From CAMDHY01 sp046156265 (lineage in GTDB: Bacteria > Pseudomonadota > Alphaproteobacteria > Rhizobiales > Segnochrobactraceae), in NCBI RefSeq assembly GCF_046156265.1, contig NZ_JAWDIR010000046.1, positions 191,815-255,814 on the forward strand: a stretch of 64,000 bases of DNA. The letters are read 5' to 3'. Positions 59,761 through 64,000 of this stretch are shown here, piece by piece (position 1 is the stretch's first letter; each line of letters begins with the position of its first letter). The position numbers were made by a program, and so were the translations under genes. The notes under the pieces were generated by a model. It was given only the letters and a program-made list of their open reading frames with translations. It did not search any database and was not told the DNA's origin.

Positions 59761-61563
59761 TCAGCGCAGGCCCAGTTCTCCGAGAAGGACGCTCGGTTTC
59801 GCCCCGGGGCTCGCTCCCGGATAGGCGAGGATACCGATCGCGGCGATCGTCCGCCCCTCGAGTGTGGCGCCGATGGAGTAGCTGCGCCGGGACCAGCCGT
59901 GCAGATGCTTCGTCCGCTCCGGTCCGAGACGGACGACCTTCGCCTTGCCGCTCAGGCCGAAACGGACGCGGGCCGGAGCGCGGTCCTTGCCCGGCGGCAG
60001 CAGCACCAGGACCTCAGGCGCATCCGGCTTTTCCGGATGGGCCGCTACGATGATGATGGCGGCCTGCAGGCCGTCCTCGCGCACCGTCGACGTCACCGTC
60101 TCGACACCGGCGAAGGCGCTGCGGAACAGTGGCCGCAGCGTGTAGCCCGTCGCCCGTCCGTCCGCTGCGACGCGGAAGCTGCTGCCACCCTCGAACGCCG
60201 CGTCGGTGGTCAACGCCGCGCGGAATCCCGAGCCTCCCGCCATGGCGACGTCGCGCCAGGTCGGCAGGACGTCGATGTGACCGACGTTGCCCCAGGCTCC
60301 ACGCTTCGAAACCGCGCCGTCGCGGTAGACGGCGGTGCCGAAGCCCTGGTCGAAGTGCGTGGCGAACGGCAGCGCGTGCGGGATGGGGCGTGCGGCGACG
60401 AACTCGGCGATGCCGCGGCGGGGCACCGCTTCGCCATCGGTCCCGATCCAGAAGCGGTGGTCGCGCCCGACGAAGTTGCTGCGGTCCGGCTTCGCGCCGT
60501 CCCCCTCGTAGGTCCACGCCGGTCCAAAGACGCCGAAGGACGTGCCGCCGCGGAACGCCGCGCGGGCGCCGAGGAAGGAGCGGAAGCCGCAGTATTCGCG
60601 TTCACTCTCCCGGCAGAACACGTCCACCGAGGAATAGACGTCGCGGGCCCTGTCGCCCGCCACCTTAGCCGAGTGTTGTGGAGAGCCCGCGTCATAGGGC
60701 GGGCTCCAGTCGTAGTTGACGGTGATGCCGTCGGCCGCGGCGAAGAACGGCTCGTTCTGCACGTTGAGCTCGTTCTGGTAGCGCAGCCTGCCGGAGCGGA
60801 CGATCGAATCGTACCAGATGACGGTCGCGGCGGGCGTCACCTTGCGCATCTCGCGCCGGAGCTCGGCGACGAACCGCTGCAGCGACTTGGCCCGCCGCCG
60901 CTTGCGCTCGGCATTGCCGGGAAGCTCCGTCTCGATGTTCACGAGATAGCCGTCGAAACCATAGGCGCGGGCGACCCGGGCGAGTTTCCGCGCATAGGCA
61001 CGCCGGCGTGACGCGTCGTCCAGGAGCGCGCGGAGTTCGGCACGGCTCTCGCCGCTCTCCCCCTCGATGTTGAAGGTCGCGAGGCTTCGCACGCCATTGC
61101 GGTGCGCGCTGTCGGTCCAGCCGGGCGGCGGATAGGAGACGCGGGCGTGGGAGAAGTAGATGAAGGTGTCGATGTATTGCCAGTGGGTGAAGCGGTAGAG
61201 GGCCTTGTTGTGGCTTCCACCGGGAAAGCGGTCTTGCTCCGGGAGATAGCCCGCCCCCATGTCGTGCATGGCGATGACGCCGCCTTTGGCGCGCTGGCGC
61301 GGCGTGCGGGACACCCAGAGGTCGGCGAGCGGATGAGAAGCCGCGGCTCGCGGCCGCAACGGCTGCCGCGCCGCATTCCACGGCGCCTGTTCGGGGGTCC
61401 AGGCCGAAAGCTCCTCCAGGTTGGCGAGAGGAACCGTCGCCTTCCGATCGGCCGCTGCGGCGGTGGTGACGACGGCGACAAGCATGACCAGAGCGGCGAT
61501 CCAGCCCGCGGAATGGATCTTGAGGCGACGAGGCGCTCCGGCGTCGGGGACGGCAGGCGGCAT
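59761..61563 (-). CDS. glycoside hydrolase family 85 endo-beta-N-acetylglucosaminidase
   Basis: 600 residues from the ATG at 61563. Uncleaved or late signal anchor near 19-38 (GWIAALVMLVAVVTTAAAADR). The GH85 barrel begins at KGGVIAMHDMGAGYLPEQD, with FTHWQYIDTFIYFSHARVSYPPPGW and SAHRNGVRSLATFNIEGESG. The catalytic N-x-E is N209-I-E211 in YGFDGYLVNIETELP. GH85 enzymes cleave between the two GlcNAc residues of N-glycans by substrate-assisted catalysis. All expected residues are present. Such an enzyme in a phototrophic alphaproteobacterium is uncommon. Confidence 0.9.
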   Translation of the reverse strand: MPPAVPDAGAPRRLKIHSAGWIAALVMLVAVVTTAAAADRKATVPLANLEELSAWTPEQAPWNAARQPLRPRAAASHPLADLWVSRTPRQRAKGGVIAMHDMGAGYLPEQDRFPGGSHNKALYRFTHWQYIDTFIYFSHARVSYPPPGWTDSAHRNGVRSLATFNIEGESGESRAELRALLDDASRRRAYARKLARVARAYGFDGYLVNIETELPGNAERKRRRAKSLQRFVAELRREMRKVTPAATVIWYDSIVRSGRLRYQNELNVQNEPFFAAADGITVNYDWSPPYDAGSPQHSAKVAGDRARDVYSSVDVFCRESEREYCGFRSFLGARAAFRGGTSFGVFGPAWTYEGDGAKPDRSNFVGRDHRFWIGTDGEAVPRRGIAEFVAARPIPHALPFATHFDQGFGTAVYRDGAVSKRGAWGNVGHIDVLPTWRDVAMAGGSGFRAALTTDAAFEGGSSFRVAADGRATGYTLRPLFRSAFAGVETVTSTVREDGLQAAIIIVAAHPEKPDAPEVLVLLPPGKDRAPARVRFGLSGKAKVVRLGPERTKHLHGWSRRSYSIGATLEGRTIAAIGILAYPGASPGAKPSVLLGELGLR

Positions 61564-61698
61564 CACTTCTCCTGCTTGAGAGCATCGGATGCCGGTGTTC
61601 GTCAGCGCCAGCTCCAGGGACGACGATAGCCGCCGGCGGCTCGATCGCAACCGGAAGATGCCGGTCGGGGGCAGAATGACGACCCTCGTCGACGCGCT

Positions 61699-61881
61699 TC
61701 AGCGCAGGCGTCGGGCGATGTCGTCGAGGGTGCCCGGTGGCCGTTCGACGCCGGCCCGGCCATCGCCGCCGGCAATCTCTGGCGGCAGCTTGACGAAAGC
61801 GACGCCATGCGCCGTAGAAGCGCACCCCGGCGGCTGTGGCGTGTCGACTGCCAGCCCACTAAGTAAGCGTCCCACAGACAT
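61699..61881 (-). CDS. possible small protein, 60 residues
   Basis: MSVGRLLSGLAVDTPQPPGC to LDDIARRLR, from an ATG at 61881 with GGGGGAG upstream, ending at 61699. It lies in the 373-bp gap between the convergently unrelated GH85 and helicase genes. The C-terminal GTLDDIARRLR and AFVKLPPEIAGGDG read like protein sequence, but there is no recognisable family and the frame could be chance in GC-rich DNA. The rest of the gap, 61564-61698, shows nothing. Confidence 0.3.
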   Translation of the reverse strand: MSVGRLLSGLAVDTPQPPGCASTAHGVAFVKLPPEIAGGDGRAGVERPPGTLDDIARRLR

Positions 61882-61936
61882 TTCCGACGGCTCCCCCTCG
61901 ACGCCTGACGATCCTGCGAGATAGGCGGAACCAGCC

Positions 61937-63832
61937 GTGCCCTTCATGACGACGAACCCGGCGCTCGCCCGCGCCCTCGCCGAGCGGGATTACACCAGCC
62001 CGACGCCGGTGCAACTCGCCGTGCTGGCGCCCGAGGCGTCGGGTCGCGACCTGCTGGTGTCTGCCCAGACCGGCTCCGGCAAGACCGTCGCCTACGGCCT
62101 CGCCATGGCCGAGACGCTGCTCGGCGTCTCCGAGACGTTCGAGGCCGCGACGGTGCCGCAGGCGCTGGTGGTGGCGCCGACGCGCGAACTGGCGCTGCAG
62201 GTCCAGCGCGAGTTCGCCTGGCTCTTTGCCGCGACCGGCGCCCGCATCGTGGCCTGCGTCGGCGGCATGGATCCGCGCCAGGAACAGCGGCTCCTGAACC
62301 AGGGCGCCCATGTCGTCGTCGGCACGCCCGGCCGCCTCCGCGATCATCTGGAACGCGGCCGCCTCGACCTTTCGGCACTGCGTGTCGCCGTGCTCGACGA
62401 GGCCGACGAGATGCTCGACCTCGGCTTTCGCGAGGATCTCGAGTTCATCCTCGACGCCACCCCGCCGGAGCGGCGCAGCCTGCTGTTCTCCGCCACCATG
62501 CCGCGCGCCATCACCACGCTCGCCAAGCGCTACCAGCGTGACGCGCTGCGGATCGAGGTGGCGAGCGGCGAAGGCGGTCACGCCGATATCGAGTACCGGA
62601 TGATCCGCGTCGTGCCGACCGAGGTCGACCATGCGGTCGTCAACGTGCTGCGCTCCTACGACACCCAGAGCGCCATCGTCTTCTGCAACACACGCGAGGC
62701 CGTCCGGCGCCGGCACGCGATGCTGCAGGAGCGGCAGTTCTCCGCGGTGGCGCTCTCCGGCGAACTGAGCCAGAGCGAGCGCAACCACGCCCTGCAGGCC
62801 CTGCGCGACGGGCGGGCGCGGGTCTGCGTCGCCACCGACGTCGCGGCGCGCGGCATCGACCTGCCGAACCTCGGCCTCGTCATCCATGCCGACCTGCCGA
62901 ACGACGCCGAAAGCCTGCAGCACCGCAGCGGCCGCACCGGCCGGGCGGGCCGCAAGGGCGTCAGCGTGCTGCTGGTGCCGCCGTTCCGCCGGCGCCGGAC
63001 GGAAAGTCTGATGCGGGAACTGGGCATCGAGACCTCCTGGTCGGGCCCGCCCACTTCCGAAGACATCCGCAAGCTCGACCACGAGCGCATGCTGCACGAT
63101 GCCGTGATCGCCGAGGAGCCGAACGAGGAGGACGCCAGCGCCGGCCTCGCGCTGCTCGCCGCGCATTCGCCCGAGCACCTCGCCGCCGCGCTGGTGCGCC
63201 TCTACCGGGCCGGCCTGCCGGCGCCGGAGGAGGTCGCCGATCCCGGCGAGCCGCGGGCTGCGCGCGACCTCGCCGCCGGTCGGGATTTCGGCGGCGCTTC
63301 GGGCGTCGGCAGTGCCTGGTTCCGCCTCAACATCGGCCGCCGCAACAATGCCGATCCGAAATGGCTGCTGCCGCTGATCTGCCGGCGCGGGAACGTGACG
63401 CGCAAGGACATCGGCGTCATCCGCATCTTCGACGAGGAGACGGCCTTCGAGGTCAGCCTCGCCGCTGCCGACCGCTTCAAGGCGGTCAAGAAGCTGGACG
63501 GCGACGAGGTGGTCATCGAGCCGCTGCCCGGCCCGCCGGCGGGAGCGGGCCACGCGAAGCGCCTCGACCACGGCAAGCCGCCGCGCGCCCTGCCGCCGTC
63601 CGAGAAGCCCGCCCACGGACGCAAGTTCCGCAAGGGCCCCGTGCCGGGAAAACCGGCCGATGGCGGAGCGGACCACGGCAAGCCCGCGGGCGAGGCGCCG
63701 CGCGAGGTCAAGCCGTGGGGGCAGGGCAAGAGCGAGCGCCCACCGAAAGGCCGGGGCCCGAAGGCCTTCGAGGGAAAGCCCAAGGGAACGTCCAAGGGAA
63801 AGCCCAAGGGAAAGCCGACGTGGCGCCCCTGA
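61937..63832 (+). CDS. DEAD-box ATP-dependent RNA helicase, DbpA/DeaD-like
   Basis: 631 residues. Start at GTG 61937 (GGCGGA seven bases before); ATG at 61946 is the alternative. Helicase motifs: Q motif PTPVQLAVL, AQTGSGKT, PTRELALQ, VLDEADEMLDLGF, FSATMP and HRSGRTGRAG. A DbpA-type C-terminal RNA-binding domain (about 455-535: AWFRLNIGRRNNADPKWLLPLICRRG) follows, and then a basic, Lys/Gly/Pro-rich tail (about 540-631) with repeated KPKG units. Probable role in ribosome assembly or cold-adapted RNA remodelling. Confidence 0.93.
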   Translation: MPFMTTNPALARALAERDYTSPTPVQLAVLAPEASGRDLLVSAQTGSGKTVAYGLAMAETLLGVSETFEAATVPQALVVAPTRELALQVQREFAWLFAATGARIVACVGGMDPRQEQRLLNQGAHVVVGTPGRLRDHLERGRLDLSALRVAVLDEADEMLDLGFREDLEFILDATPPERRSLLFSATMPRAITTLAKRYQRDALRIEVASGEGGHADIEYRMIRVVPTEVDHAVVNVLRSYDTQSAIVFCNTREAVRRRHAMLQERQFSAVALSGELSQSERNHALQALRDGRARVCVATDVAARGIDLPNLGLVIHADLPNDAESLQHRSGRTGRAGRKGVSVLLVPPFRRRRTESLMRELGIETSWSGPPTSEDIRKLDHERMLHDAVIAEEPNEEDASAGLALLAAHSPEHLAAALVRLYRAGLPAPEEVADPGEPRAARDLAAGRDFGGASGVGSAWFRLNIGRRNNADPKWLLPLICRRGNVTRKDIGVIRIFDEETAFEVSLAAADRFKAVKKLDGDEVVIEPLPGPPAGAGHAKRLDHGKPPRALPPSEKPAHGRKFRKGPVPGKPADGGADHGKPAGEAPREVKPWGQGKSERPPKGRGPKAFEGKPKGTSKGKPKGKPTWRP

Positions 63833-64000
63833 CGGGGTCCCGGGCCTCCCTCTTGAGCTCCGGCCGTGAACGGAGGGCTCGGAGGGGAACGGGGCCGTTG
63901 ACAGGGCCGAAGACCCTGCACAGTTGGTCATGCGGACTGGATCACGGGCAACACGGCTAGCGCCAACCGCGGCCCCGCGACGGCCGCCTTGCGGCTGAGA
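63833..64000. other. right-edge intergenic sequence
   Basis: 168 bp after the helicase stop. A GAGCTCCGGCC/GGCTCGG-like partial dyad is present at about 63853-63890 but without a T-tract. No gene or RNA recognised before the window ends. Confidence 0.4.

Overview
The window reads as chromosomal DNA of a high-GC alphaproteobacterium, most likely an anoxygenic phototroph of the Hyphomicrobiales type. This rests on bchE and bchJ (bacteriochlorophyll synthesis), FNR/FixK-type and PpsR/CrtJ-type boxes, a DUF6460 membrane protein, NCS1 and FmdDEF/Urt-type transport genes, and strong G/C third-position bias. The genus is not determined. No rRNA, tRNA, CRISPR, phage or plasmid genes were seen.

Layout. 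1-5.5 kb: an Lrp/AsnC regulator (cut by the left edge) divergent from alanine dehydrogenase, then glutaminase and NAD-dependent DNA ligase. 5.5-9.8 kb: a tandem methyltransferase and a PAS hybrid kinase/response regulator pair. 9.9-16.4 kb: an acyl-CoA ligase followed by a complete Liv-type ABC importer; two tandem GTTACA repeats lie in the divergent promoter shared with the kinase. 16.4-19.3 kb: a secreted hypothetical protein, an alpha/beta hydrolase and a Hint-domain protein.

19.4-40.9 kb is the centre of the window, an amide/urea nitrogen-scavenging supercluster. It holds amiC (cytosolic amide sensor), amiR (ANTAR antiterminator), a FmdDEF/Urt-type ABC importer, aliphatic amidase amiE, an NCS1 permease, an amidase-signature enzyme, a MetX-like hydrolase, a urease operon ureE-F-AB(fused)-C-G-D, and a convergent norQ-norD (AAA+/VWA) pair. 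I see three RNA leaders with the ANTAR architecture (hexaloop hairpin, short linker, second hairpin overlapping an intrinsic terminator): upstream of amiC, between amiR and the transporter, and on the opposite strand upstream of norQ. The third suggests that AmiR also controls the norQD chaperone pair, linking it to amide/urea catabolism rather than nitric oxide reduction. A 261-bp MITE-like element sits exactly between the last transporter gene and amiE.

41-48.6 kb: a DrrAB-type ABC exporter, then bchJ and bchE. bchJ appears to have a one-base frameshift at its start. bchE has an FNR box and a PpsR box at promoter-like positions. A Kef-type antiporter and a universal stress protein follow; the latter has a near-identical FNR box. 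48.7-56.2 kb: DUF2076, BAX-inhibitor-1, an ECF sigma/anti-sigma pair, and small regulator units (Rrf2, TetR, MarR), each with visible palindromic operators. 56.5-64 kb: a Tat-exported amidohydrolase, a DUF308-like membrane protein fused to a possible permuted NlpC/P60 domain, a GH85 endo-beta-N-acetylglucosaminidase and a DbpA-like RNA helicase.

Three families of intergenic palindromic repeats occur (4.95-5.16, 37.23-37.61 and 41.06-41.17 kb).
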